NCBI GenBank assembly: GCA_040877625.1 | Contig: JBBDNK010000005.1 | Coordinates: 62,001 to 126,000, forward strand | Reading direction: 5' to 3' | From: Methylonatrum sp040877625 | Lineage (GTDB): Bacteria > Pseudomonadota > Gammaproteobacteria > Nitrococcales > Aquisalimonadaceae | Length of the DNA stretch: 64,000 nt | Shown here: positions 25,815 through 33,600 of the stretch, in pieces | Numbering within the stretch: the first letter of the stretch is position 1 | How the letters are laid out: the number at the start of each line of letters is the position of its first letter | The notes under the pieces: generated by a model | The model's database searches: none | Told to the model about the DNA's origin: nothing | What the model saw: only the letters and a program-made list of their open reading frames with translations | Made by a program: the position numbers and the translations under genes

Positions 25815-26204
25815 ATGACCAGAGAAACCATTCAGACCGCCAAGGCGCCCAAGGCCATCGGCCCCTATTCGCAGGCGGTGCGTGTCGGCGATACGGTGTG
25901 GCTATCCGGACAGATCCCGCTGGTGCCGGACACCATGGAACTGGCGGAAGGGGGCATGCGCGCCCAGGTGACCCAGGTGTTCGAGAATCTCAAGGCCGTC
26001 TGCGAGGCCAGTGGCGGCGGTCTCAGGGATATCGTCAAGCTAAATATATTCCTCACCGATCTGCAGCATTTCGGGCTGGTCAACGAGCTTATGCAGCAGT
26101 ACTTCCAGGAGCCTTACCCGGCCCGGGCCGCGATCGGCGTTGCCAGTCTGCCCAAGGGTGCCGACGTGGAAATGGAAGCCGTTCTGGTTCTGCCGGGAGC
26201 CTGA
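25815..26204 (+). CDS. ridA: RidA family 2-iminobutanoate/2-iminopropanoate deaminase
   Basis: A 129-residue trimeric enzyme. Signatures are APKAIGPYSQAVRVGDTVWL, SGQIPLVP, the catalytic Arg in PARAAIGVASLPKGADVEMEA, and the C-terminal Glu. It removes reactive enamine/imine intermediates from PLP enzymes. A good GGAG ribosome site precedes the ATG. It is 8 bases upstream of recG, as in many gammaproteobacteria. Confidence 0.94.
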   Translation: MTRETIQTAKAPKAIGPYSQAVRVGDTVWLSGQIPLVPDTMELAEGGMRAQVTQVFENLKAVCEASGGGLRDIVKLNIFLTDLQHFGLVNELMQQYFQEPYPARAAIGVASLPKGADVEMEAVLVLPGA

Positions 26205-26212
26205 ACCCGGAC

Positions 26213-28306
26213 ATGACGAAGTCGGAGCGCGACAGCGGGCTGCAACAGCCTGTCACCGACCTGCGCGGGGTCGGCGACAGGCTGGCCGGCCGACTGGCGA
26301 AGCTTGGCATCCTTACCGTGCAGGATATGATGCTGCATCTTCCGCACCGTTACGAAGACCGTACCCGGCGAGTACCCATCGGTACCCTGCGGCCGGGCGA
26401 TTCCGCGCTGATCCGCGGCACCGTGGCGCTGACCGAGGCAGTAGGCCGCGGAAACCAGCGGTTGCTCTGCCGTATCAGCGACGGCACCGGCAGCCTGACC
26501 CTGGTGTTCTTCCGCTTCTACCCGCAGCAGCGCGCGCGCCTGAGCCCCGGTACGGTGGTGGAATGCTACGGCGAGGTGAAGCCCGGCACCGTCACTCTGC
26601 AGATGGCGCATCCGGATTTCCATATTGTTGCCGACGATGAACCAGACCAGCCGGAAGGTACGCTGACCCCGATTTACCCAACCACCCAAGGCGTCAACCA
26701 AAGCACACTCAGAACCCTGGCGGCTCAGGCATTGCGACGGGCGGCCGTCGGTTTGCCGGATCACCTGCCGGCGGAGATCGCCGCGCGTATGAAGCTGCCC
26801 GGCCTTCTCGCGGCCTTGCAGACTGTGCACGCGCCGCCCCCCGACATCGATCTGGACGCCATACAGAACGGCAGCCATCCGGCTCGCCGCCGGCTGGCTT
26901 TCGAGGAACTGCTGGCCCACCATCTCAGCCTCCGCCGGCTGCGTCATGCCGCCCGTACCGCCCGTCGCGCGCCTATCCTGCGGGGTAACGGCCGGCTCAC
27001 GGGCCGACTGCTCGAGGGCCTGCCGTTCAACCTCACCGGTGCCCAGCAGCGCGTGCTGGAGGACATTAATCGCGATCTCGCCCGCCATGAGCCCATGCTG
27101 CGGCTGGTGCAGGGCGATGTCGGCTCCGGCAAGACGGTGGTGGCCGCCATGGCAGCCCTGCGCACGGTGGAGTCGGGCCAGCAGGCGGCGGTGATGGCGC
27201 CGACCGAGCTGCTGGCCGAGCAGCACTACCGCAGCTTCCGCGACTGGCTGGAGCCTCTGGGCGTAGATGTCGCCTGGCTGTCCGGCAAGCTACCGGCGGC
27301 TCGGCGCCGTGACATGCTTGAGCGCATCGGCAGCGGAGCGTGCGGCGTCGCCGTGGGGACCCATGCCCTGTTTCAGGAGCAGGTGGAGTTCCATCGCCTG
27401 GGGCTGATCGTCGTCGACGAGCAGCACCGCTTCGGCGTGCACCAGCGCATGGCGTTGAAGGAAAAGGGCCAGACCGAGGCCGCTCAGCCGCACCAGCTTA
27501 TTCTTACCGCAACGCCGATCCCTCGGACGCTGGCGATGACCGCATATGCGGATCTGGATCTTTCCGTCATCGATGAATTACCTCCTGGACGCACACCGAT
27601 TACCACGGTGGCTGTTCCGGACAGCCGCCGGGCCAAAGTGGTGGAAGGTGTGGCCAAGGCCTGCGCGGAAGGTCGACAGGCCTACTGGGTCTGCACGCTG
27701 ATCGAGGAATCGGACATGCTCCAGGCCCAGGCCGCCGAGGAGACCGCTGCGCAACTCGCGGAGGCCATACCGGAGATTCGTGTGGGACTGGTCCACGGAC
27801 GCATGAAATCCGCCGACAAGGAGGCGATGATGGCGGAATTCACCGCCGGTCGCATCGCGCTGCTGGTGGCCACCACCGTTATCGAAGTGGGCGTGGATGT
27901 GCCCAATGCCAGCCTGATGATCATCGAGAACCCCGAGCGCCTCGGCCTGGCGCAGCTGCACCAGCTGCGCGGGCGGGTTGGGCGAGGGACCACCGCCAGC
28001 TCCTGCGTGCTGCTCTACCGTTCGCCCCTCACCGAGATGGCGCGGGCGCGGCTGGCGGTGCTGCGGAAAACCACGGACGGCTTCGAGATCGCTCGTCGCG
28101 ATCTGGAACTGCGCGGCCCCGGCGAGCTGCTGGGTACCCGGCAGACCGGTGCCTGGCAATTCCGGGTGGCGGACCTGGCCCGTGACAGCGTCCTGCTGCC
28201 GGATGTGCAGCGAGAGGCGGATGCGCTGCTGGAGCATGCGCCGGTTACGGCGGCGGCACTGATTGAGCGTTGGGTTGGCGAAGCGCAGCGGTACGGACGT
28301 GTGTGA
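26213..28306 (+). CDS. recG: ATP-dependent DNA helicase RecG
   Basis: A 697-residue helicase that reverses stalled forks. The N-terminal wedge (OB) domain with LHLPHRYEDRTR is followed by helicase motifs: LTGAQQRVLEDI (Q/0), GDVGSGKTVVA (I), DEQHRFGVHQR (II), TATPIPRTLAM (III), VGVDVPNASLMII and QLRGRVGRG (V/VI). The C-terminal TRQTG motif (LLGTRQTGAWQFRVADL) is present. The ATG at 26213 is chosen by family start. Its stop overlaps the ubiC ATG by one base. Confidence 0.96.
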   Translation: MTKSERDSGLQQPVTDLRGVGDRLAGRLAKLGILTVQDMMLHLPHRYEDRTRRVPIGTLRPGDSALIRGTVALTEAVGRGNQRLLCRISDGTGSLTLVFFRFYPQQRARLSPGTVVECYGEVKPGTVTLQMAHPDFHIVADDEPDQPEGTLTPIYPTTQGVNQSTLRTLAAQALRRAAVGLPDHLPAEIAARMKLPGLLAALQTVHAPPPDIDLDAIQNGSHPARRRLAFEELLAHHLSLRRLRHAARTARRAPILRGNGRLTGRLLEGLPFNLTGAQQRVLEDINRDLARHEPMLRLVQGDVGSGKTVVAAMAALRTVESGQQAAVMAPTELLAEQHYRSFRDWLEPLGVDVAWLSGKLPAARRRDMLERIGSGACGVAVGTHALFQEQVEFHRLGLIVVDEQHRFGVHQRMALKEKGQTEAAQPHQLILTATPIPRTLAMTAYADLDLSVIDELPPGRTPITTVAVPDSRRAKVVEGVAKACAEGRQAYWVCTLIEESDMLQAQAAEETAAQLAEAIPEIRVGLVHGRMKSADKEAMMAEFTAGRIALLVATTVIEVGVDVPNASLMIIENPERLGLAQLHQLRGRVGRGTTASSCVLLYRSPLTEMARARLAVLRKTTDGFEIARRDLELRGPGELLGTRQTGAWQFRVADLARDSVLLPDVQREADALLEHAPVTAAALIERWVGEAQRYGRV

Positions 28307-28923
28307 TGCGCATGCCGCTTTTGTATCATCACAGGGAGCGGGCGGTGCGTAACCAATTCTGTCAATGGCGCGTTCAACCGATATCCGCGCGCGCTCGGAT
28401 GTCCCCGGCGCTGGAGAGCTGGGCGCTGGGTACGCGTTCGCTCACCGCGCGACTGCGGGCGCGATGCGGACAGGGTTTCTCGATCAGGGTGGTGGCGGAG
28501 GGCTGGGGCCGGCCGGAGGCCGACGAGGCGCGCCGACTGCACATCAACGAACGGCGCCATGCCTGGTGCCGCGAGGTGGTGCTGTGTTGTGACGACAGGC
28601 CGCTGATCTTTGCCCGCTCGGTGATCCCGGCGCAGTCGCTGCGGGGGCGCAACCGGGCTATCCGGGTACTGGGAAACCGCCCGCTCGGAGAGCTGCTTTT
28701 TGCCGGCCGGGGGACACGGCGCAGTCCCATCGAGGTGACTCGCTTGCGGCGGGATGACTGGTTGACCGGACATGTACAGTGGGCGGTACCCGCTGGCCTC
28801 GTACCCGAGGACGGGGCATGGGCGCGTCGCGTCGTGCATTATCTGAGGGGGCGGCCGCTGCTGGTGGCTGAAGTGTTTCTTCCTGAACTGACTGAGCAAA
28901 ATGAACAAAGCCTTTCTTCTTGA
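28306..28923 (+). CDS. ubiC: Chorismate--pyruvate lyase
   Basis: A 205-residue protein that makes 4-hydroxybenzoate for ubiquinone. Recognised by LGTRSLTARLRARCG, the substrate Arg in CREVVLCCDDRPLIFARSVIP, and RRSPIEVTRLRRDDWL near the end. The ATG at 28306 overlaps the recG stop; an alternative ATG is at 28312. It overlaps ubiA by 23 bases, so the two steps are coupled. Confidence 0.9.
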   Translation: MRMPLLYHHRERAVRNQFCQWRVQPISARARMSPALESWALGTRSLTARLRARCGQGFSIRVVAEGWGRPEADEARRLHINERRHAWCREVVLCCDDRPLIFARSVIPAQSLRGRNRAIRVLGNRPLGELLFAGRGTRRSPIEVTRLRRDDWLTGHVQWAVPAGLVPEDGAWARRVVHYLRGRPLLVAEVFLPELTEQNEQSLSS

Positions 28924-29779
28924 TCGTCTGATTCAATATGTCCGCCTGACCCGGCTGAATCGGCCGATCGGTAATTTCCTGGTGCTATGGCCCATGCTGT
29001 GGGCGCTCTGGATTGCCGCCGAAGGGGTGCCGGATCTGAAGATTCTGGTGATCTTCCTGCTCGGTGTGCTGTTCATGCGTGCCGCGGGCTGCGTGATCAA
29101 CGACTTCGCCGACCGCAATGTGGACGGCCATGTGAAACGCACCGCCCACCGGCCGATGGCGCGCGGCCTGGTCAGCCCGCGCGAGGCACTGACACTGTTC
29201 GCGGTGCTGTGTCTGATGGCATTCGGGCTGGTGCTGCTTACCAACCGGCTCACCATCGCGCTCTCCTTCGTGGGCGTGTTACTGGCCGCCACGTATCCAT
29301 TCATGAAACGCTTTACGCATCTTCCCCAGGTGCACCTTGGGGCCGCCTTCGGCTGGGCTGTTCCCATGGCCTTTGCCGCTCAGGCCGGCACCGTGCCGCC
29401 GATCGGCTGGCTGGTCTTCGTGTCCGCCGTGGTCTGGGCCACGGTGTACGATACCCAGTACGCCATGGTCGACCGGGACGACGATCTGCGCATCGGCGTC
29501 AAATCCACGGCCATTCTGTTCGGCGACCTGGATCGTTTCATGATCGGCGTGCTGCAAGTGCTGATGCTGTTCGCGTTGATCATGGTCGGCCAGCGCGCCG
29601 GGCTGGGTCCTGTCTATTACCTGTCGCTGGCAGGTGGTGCCTGCCTGTTCGTCTGGCAGCAGTGGCTGATTCGCGGCCGTGACCGTGAGGCATGCTTCCG
29701 GGCATTCCTCAACAACAACTATTTCGGGGCGGTGATTTTTCTCGGTGTGGTGCTCGCCTATGCCCTGGCCGCAGACTGA
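28901..29779 (+). CDS. ubiA: 4-hydroxybenzoate polyprenyltransferase
   Basis: A 292-residue inner-membrane prenyltransferase with about nine helices. Both Asp-rich metal motifs are present: NDFADRNVDGHVKRTAHRP (about 66-84) and the second DTQYAMVDRDDDL (about 187-199). It attaches the polyprenyl tail to 4-hydroxybenzoate, the product of the upstream ubiC. Start ATG has in-frame family similarity (LIQYVRLTRLNRPIGNFLV). Confidence 0.95.
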   Translation: MNKAFLLDRLIQYVRLTRLNRPIGNFLVLWPMLWALWIAAEGVPDLKILVIFLLGVLFMRAAGCVINDFADRNVDGHVKRTAHRPMARGLVSPREALTLFAVLCLMAFGLVLLTNRLTIALSFVGVLLAATYPFMKRFTHLPQVHLGAAFGWAVPMAFAAQAGTVPPIGWLVFVSAVVWATVYDTQYAMVDRDDDLRIGVKSTAILFGDLDRFMIGVLQVLMLFALIMVGQRAGLGPVYYLSLAGGACLFVWQQWLIRGRDREACFRAFLNNNYFGAVIFLGVVLAYALAAD

Positions 29780-29803
29780 CCGTGCTCCGCGGGACTGTCA
29801 TTG

Positions 29804-31234
29804 ATGGATGTTGAGATCTGGTACAGCCTGGCTGCGCTCCTCGTGCCCGCTGCCTCGCTGCTGGTTACCGGCCATGCCGTGCTATCGAAACGGGACTCCG
29901 CCAGTGCCGTCACCTGGGTGGCGTTGGCCTGGCTGGTGCCTGTGCTCGGTGCCGTGTTGTATCTGCTGTTTGGCATCAACCGGATGCACCGCCGGTTGAC
30001 CGCCCTCGGCCGCGAGCAGGCGGATTGGGCGCATGACATCCATGTCTGTGATCGGGAAGACCTGCTTGAACAGCTGGGGCAACGGGATGGTCACCTGCGG
30101 AGCCTTTACGATGCCATGGAGCGTGTCACCATCCGCCCGCTGGTCGGCGGCAATACGGTCCGCTACCTGGTCGACGGCGACGAGGCCTACCCGGCCATGC
30201 TGGAGGCTATTCGCGGTGCCCGGGAGAGTGTCGCGCTGGCGACCTATATCCTCGGCAACGACGTGATCGGCCGGACGTTCGCGGACGTGCTGGAAGCCGC
30301 CGTGCACCGGGGGGTTGAGGTTCGCGTGCTTATCGACAATGCCGGCGAGCGTTACACCTGGCCATCCATGGTCGGTGTTCTGCGTCGCCGTGGTGTCATG
30401 GTCGCGCGGTTCTTCCCGAGCATGCGCAAGCGTTTTATTGGCATCAATCTCTGCAACCATCGCAAACTGCTGGTTGTGGACGGCCGCGTCGGCTTTACCG
30501 GTGGCATGAACATCCGTCGCCATCACTGCATGAACAGCGGCCGGCGGGCCACCCGGGACCTGCAGTTCCGCTTTGAGGGGCCCGTGGTGCGGCAGTTGCA
30601 GGAGGTCTTCTACGAAGACTGGTTCTTCGCCACTCGGGAGCGGCTGGACGGGCGGATCTGGTTTCCGGATCTGAGCCCGGTGGGGGGTATTATCGCGCGC
30701 GGTGTGCGTGGCGGTCCGGACGAGAACCTGCTCAAGCTGCACTGGGCATTGCACGCCGGTATTGCCTCCGCGAATCGCTCCGTGCGTATCCTGACCCCCT
30801 ATTTCCTTCCTGATGCGACGCTGATGTCGGCGCTGATCATGGCTTCGCTGCGTGGTGTACGTGTCGACGTGGTCGTGCCCGCGCACAGCAACCTGCCGTT
30901 CGTGAGCTGGGCGATGATGGCCCAGATTCCCGAGTTGGTTGAGCACGGCGTGCACGTCTGGCTTACGCCGAAACCCTTCGACCACGGCAAGCTCATGGTC
31001 GTGGATGAAGCCTGGACCTTCCTGGGATCCACAAACTGGGATCCGCGCAGTCTGCGGCTTAATTTCGAGTTCAACGTGGAATGTTACGGCCGCGAGCTTG
31101 CAACAGACCTCGCCGCCCGCATTGATGTACGCATTGCCTCCGCAAGGCGTCTGCAACGCGAGGACATCGCCGGGCGGCCGTTGCCGTTGCGGCTTCGCGA
31201 TGGCGTGGCGCGGCTGTTCCTGCCGTATCTATAG
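29804..31234 (+). CDS. cls: Cardiolipin synthase (ClsA type)
   Basis: A 476-residue membrane enzyme with two N-terminal transmembrane helices (about 4-25 and 36-57) and two phospholipase-D motifs, NHRKLLVVDGRVGFTGG and DHGKLMVVDEAWTFLGSTN. It condenses two phosphatidylglycerols to cardiolipin. The ATG at 29804 is used; a TTG just before it adds one residue. The gene ends at a short direct repeat and is convergent with copD. A small arginine cluster at the end is normal. Confidence 0.92.
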   Translation: MDVEIWYSLAALLVPAASLLVTGHAVLSKRDSASAVTWVALAWLVPVLGAVLYLLFGINRMHRRLTALGREQADWAHDIHVCDREDLLEQLGQRDGHLRSLYDAMERVTIRPLVGGNTVRYLVDGDEAYPAMLEAIRGARESVALATYILGNDVIGRTFADVLEAAVHRGVEVRVLIDNAGERYTWPSMVGVLRRRGVMVARFFPSMRKRFIGINLCNHRKLLVVDGRVGFTGGMNIRRHHCMNSGRRATRDLQFRFEGPVVRQLQEVFYEDWFFATRERLDGRIWFPDLSPVGGIIARGVRGGPDENLLKLHWALHAGIASANRSVRILTPYFLPDATLMSALIMASLRGVRVDVVVPAHSNLPFVSWAMMAQIPELVEHGVHVWLTPKPFDHGKLMVVDEAWTFLGSTNWDPRSLRLNFEFNVECYGRELATDLAARIDVRIASARRLQREDIAGRPLPLRLRDGVARLFLPYL

Positions 31235-31260
31235 GCTCCCTAGGCTCCCTAGGCTCCCTA
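31232..31260. repeat. Three tandem TAGGCTCCC units between cls and copD
   Basis: The 9-base unit TAGGCTCCC is repeated three times exactly (31232-31258) and followed by TAGG. The first unit overlaps the TAG stop of cls and the last supplies the copD stop codon on the other strand. It is a plausible slippage tract; no function is implied. Confidence 0.85.
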
Positions 31261-32109
31261 GGCGCCCGGCGGCATGGTTCGGGCAAGCACGGCGGCAACA
31301 GCCAGAATCGCCAGAATCGCCGCCGCTTCCCGGACAACCACGGCGCGCAGCCGCCGGTCGCCATGGGCCGCGACCTGCTGGGGCCGGAGGCCGTGGAAGC
31401 GGTTCCAGGCCGCGGCCGATAGTGCCAGCACCAGCAACCCCGACTTCAGGAGAATCAGCAAGCCGTACCGGCTGGAGGTCAGATCCTCCGGCCGCATGCC
31501 GTGCAACCAGGCGGCCAGGACCCCCGTGACGGCGATCACGATGACGAGCACCAGCGCGAGGTTGCCGACGCGCTGCAGCCGCAGGGCCAGAGGGCCACAG
31601 CGCACGTTGGTGGGTAACAGGCTCAGCACCAGCGCGATCCAGGCAATGCCGGCGGCGATATGCAGCGCCTGTATCGCCACTGCGCCGCCGCCGAGCATTT
31701 TGCCGGCATGCCCGCCGGAGGCCATTAGCAAGGTGACGGTCGCCAGCAATACACCAACGACTGTCAGGCCTGGGCCGCCGGGTTGAGGGCCATGGGCACG
31801 GTGCGTGTACCGGAGCACAACGCAGGCGATCAGCGCCGGTATGATGGGCGCACCGGCCAGCCGTCCGGCACGGGTGTCCCGGACATACTCCATCATCAGC
31901 GGAATCAGGGGTTCCTCGAGGCGCTCGGCAATCGGTGCGAGGGTAAAGGCAACCTCGCCGATACCGCCGAGCACGAGTGCCGCCGCGCCGACTGTGGCCA
32001 GGCGGCGTACCGGCGTGGTGTAGCGGCCATCGACTGCAAGGCAGAATCCGGTTGCCAGCAGGGCCAGACCGAGGAGCTTCAACAGCCCCATGAGAATGCC
32101 CGGATCCAT
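31258..32109 (-). CDS. copD: Copper resistance protein CopD family
   Basis: A 283-residue inner-membrane protein with about eight helices. The conserved CopD region is GGHAGKMLGGGAVAIQALHI-like (about 137-156), with AAGIAWIALVLSL. CopD together with CopC is thought to bring copper across the inner membrane. It begins 9 bases after copC ends on the same strand, forming a minimal copCD pair without copA/copB. The gene stop lies in the tandem repeat shared with cls. Confidence 0.85.
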   Translation of the reverse strand: MDPGILMGLLKLLGLALLATGFCLAVDGRYTTPVRRLATVGAAALVLGGIGEVAFTLAPIAERLEEPLIPLMMEYVRDTRAGRLAGAPIIPALIACVVLRYTHRAHGPQPGGPGLTVVGVLLATVTLLMASGGHAGKMLGGGAVAIQALHIAAGIAWIALVLSLLPTNVRCGPLALRLQRVGNLALVLVIVIAVTGVLAAWLHGMRPEDLTSSRYGLLILLKSGLLVLALSAAAWNRFHGLRPQQVAAHGDRRLRAVVVREAAAILAILAVAAVLARTMPPGA

Positions 32110-32118
32110 GGGCCCCGG

Positions 32119-32514
32119 TTACTCGCTTACCTGGAAGCGCAGCACCCCGCGCATTGTATGGCCGTCCACCGCCAGTATTTCCCATAGCAGGGCGTACCAG
32201 CCGGAGGCAAGTGGCTCTGCAAGGCTTACCTGGACCCGCTGATTACCGTCCGCCGCGCGGACCGCCCCCAGGGGGATCTCGGTGCCGGATTCCGGCTCGG
32301 CGGCGCGATCCGCGCCCAGTGCATAAAGGCTGAACAGGCTGAAGCGTGGTTCGATGGGCTCGGAGAATGATAATTCCAGCTGCCGCGGCGCTGCCCTGAC
32401 GGTTGCACCGTCGGCGGGGTCCGATGCCGTGACGCTGGCGTGGGCGACAAGCTCGGCCGGGCCAAGTAGCAGCACGAGGCAAAGCGCGGTAGCGAAAATG
32501 TGTCCTGAGGGCAT
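32119..32514 (-). CDS. copC: Periplasmic copper-binding protein CopC
   Basis: A 131-residue protein with a signal peptide (FATALCLVLLLGPAELVAHA). The mature protein starts HASVTASDPADG, whose first His is the Cu(II) ligand. The C-terminal DGHTMRGVLRFQV supplies the second His. The Met-rich Cu(I) site of plasmid CopC is missing, so it is the Cu(II)-only form. The ATG at 32514 is chosen as the start of the signal; in-frame starts upstream lack sense. Divergent from nasT. Confidence 0.88.
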   Translation of the reverse strand: MPSGHIFATALCLVLLLGPAELVAHASVTASDPADGATVRAAPRQLELSFSEPIEPRFSLFSLYALGADRAAEPESGTEIPLGAVRAADGNQRVQVSLAEPLASGWYALLWEILAVDGHTMRGVLRFQVSE

Positions 32515-32665
32515 GGCGGTAGCTGAGCTGTAAGCGTGCATGAGTGCTGCCGATAGACCTGTAGCGCAAGCCAGTATGCCCGTGCAACACCGGCGAGGCC
32601 AACAAGCGGCCCGAAACTTGCTCGTATCCGCCAGGGACAGGAAATCCGGAGATCTGCGCACCATC

Positions 32666-33247
32666 ATGGAACCTCTACGCGTCATGCTTGTGGACGCGGC
32701 GCCGGACCGCGCCGCCCTTCTGGAGGATACGCTCCGGGCGGACGGGCATCGTGTGATCGCCACACTGGGGCCCGAGGCCGATCTCGCTGCGCGGGTGCGG
32801 GACCTTGCGCCCGACATCATCATTATCGACATGGACGCACCCAACCGGGACGTGCTGGAACACATGCGCTCGATCAGCCGCGATCAGCCCAGGCCGGTGG
32901 TGATGTTCGCCGAGCAAAGCGACAGCGACACCATCAATACCGCAATCCGCGCCGGGGTCAGCGCCTACGTGGTGGACGGGCTGTCCGGCAAGCGCCTGCG
33001 CGCCATCATGGAGGTTGCGGTCGCACGGTTTCAGGAGTTCCAGGCCCTGCGCAGGGAGCTTGAGGAAACCCGCCTGAAACTGTCCGAGCGCAAGCTGGTT
33101 GAACGCGCCAAGGGCCTGCTCATGACCCACCGCCACATGAATGAGAAGGAAGCCTTCGCCGCTCTGCGCAAGATGGCCATGGACCGCAACCTGCGGCTTG
33201 GTGAAGCGGCGCAGAATGTGATCGCCGTGTTCGAGATGATGGGATAG
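32666..33247 (+). CDS. nasT: Nitrate-responsive ANTAR antiterminator NasT
   Basis: A 193-residue two-domain protein. A receiver-like domain (PLRVMLVDAAPDRAALLEDTL, phosphoacceptor region IIIIDMDAPN at about 51-60) is followed by a coiled coil. The ANTAR domain (VERAKGLLMTHRHMNEKEAF, then LRKMAMDRNLRLGEAAQNVI) is at about 145-190. ANTAR proteins bind paired hexaloop hairpins in leader RNA and prevent termination. Such hairpins and a terminator lie just downstream. The ATG at 32666 is chosen as the receiver start. No NasS partner gene is adjacent. Confidence 0.93.
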   Translation: MEPLRVMLVDAAPDRAALLEDTLRADGHRVIATLGPEADLAARVRDLAPDIIIIDMDAPNRDVLEHMRSISRDQPRPVVMFAEQSDSDTINTAIRAGVSAYVVDGLSGKRLRAIMEVAVARFQEFQALRRELEETRLKLSERKLVERAKGLLMTHRHMNEKEAFAALRKMAMDRNLRLGEAAQNVIAVFEMMG

Positions 33248-33295
33248 GGCCTCGCTCGTATCACTGCTCCCCATTAGTGCGTTGCGATGGCGATT

Positions 33296-33312
33296 TGCAC
33301 TCCCTTGGTTCA
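33296..33312 (+). promoter_or_regulatory. Possible NtrC enhancer half-sites
   Basis: TGCACTCCCTTGGTTCA is a 17-base imperfect dyad that matches the NtrC-type TGCAC-N7-GTGCA layout with one mismatch in the right half (GTTCA). Its centre is about 120 bases before the expected sigma-54 transcription start, a normal enhancer distance. Only one clear copy was found, so this is a candidate only. Confidence 0.4.
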
Positions 33313-33399
33313 GGTTATCCGCATCGTGCAGGTCGCGCTGGCGCATCGGCTGGGCGCAGACACCTTGCGACCATGGGCTTGCAACCGGAAAACATGCCG

Positions 33400-33417
33400 T
33401 TGGCACGCGGTTTGCTT
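33400..33417 (+). promoter_or_regulatory. Sigma-54 (RpoN) promoter of the nitrate assimilation operon
   Basis: TTGGCACGCGGTTTGCTT matches the YTGGCACGNNNNTTGCW consensus, with GG (33402-33403) and GC (33414-33415) at the right ten-base separation. Transcription should start near 33427, about 174 bases before the nrtA ATG, leaving a leader that contains the ANTAR hairpins and the terminator. Confidence 0.85.
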
Positions 33418-33445
33418 TATGCCTCTCAGCGACTTTTTCGAGCAG

Positions 33446-33501
33446 CCGACCGATCCAATGCTGGGTTGCGTCGGTTGAACTCCCGGGCCAATGGCGGCCC
33501 G
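33446..33501 (+). promoter_or_regulatory. ANTAR (NasT) target: two hairpins with A--G hexaloops in the nrtA leader
   Basis: Hairpin P1 (33446-33474) pairs CCGACCGATCC with GGGTTGCGTCGG (one bulged C) around the loop AATGCT. Hairpin P2 (33484-33501) pairs CGGGCC with GGCCCG around the loop AATGGC. Both are hexaloops with A in position 1 and G in position 4, the published recognition features of ANTAR RNA targets. They lie between the sigma-54 promoter and an intrinsic terminator, with nasT immediately upstream. Confidence 0.87.
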
Positions 33502-33512
33502 AACCGAACAAT

Positions 33513-33566
33513 GGCGTTCATCCCATCCGCAGTGCGCGGCTTCGGGATGAGCGCCTTTGTGTTTTT
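33513..33566 (+). terminator. Leader (attenuator) terminator upstream of nrtA
   Basis: GGCGTTCATCCC (33513-33524) and GGGATGAGCGCC (33544-33555) form a 12-base-pair stem with one G-U pair, followed by TTTGTGTTTTT. It lies 35 bases before the nrtA ATG and 12 bases after ANTAR hairpin P2. By analogy with nas leaders it should block transcription unless NasT binds. Confidence 0.85.
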
Positions 33567-33600
33567 GGAAGCTTTCAAATCCGATGCGGGGAACAACGAC

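Noticed and set aside
33325..33360. A second NtrC site near TGCAGGTCGCGCTGGCGCA
   Set aside because: The half-site distance is two bases too long for the NtrC dyad and the match is weak.
33277..33600. Longer NrtA protein starting upstream of 33601
   Set aside because: The upstream frame covers the sigma-54 promoter, ANTAR hairpins and terminator; the Tat signal begins only after the ATG at 33601.
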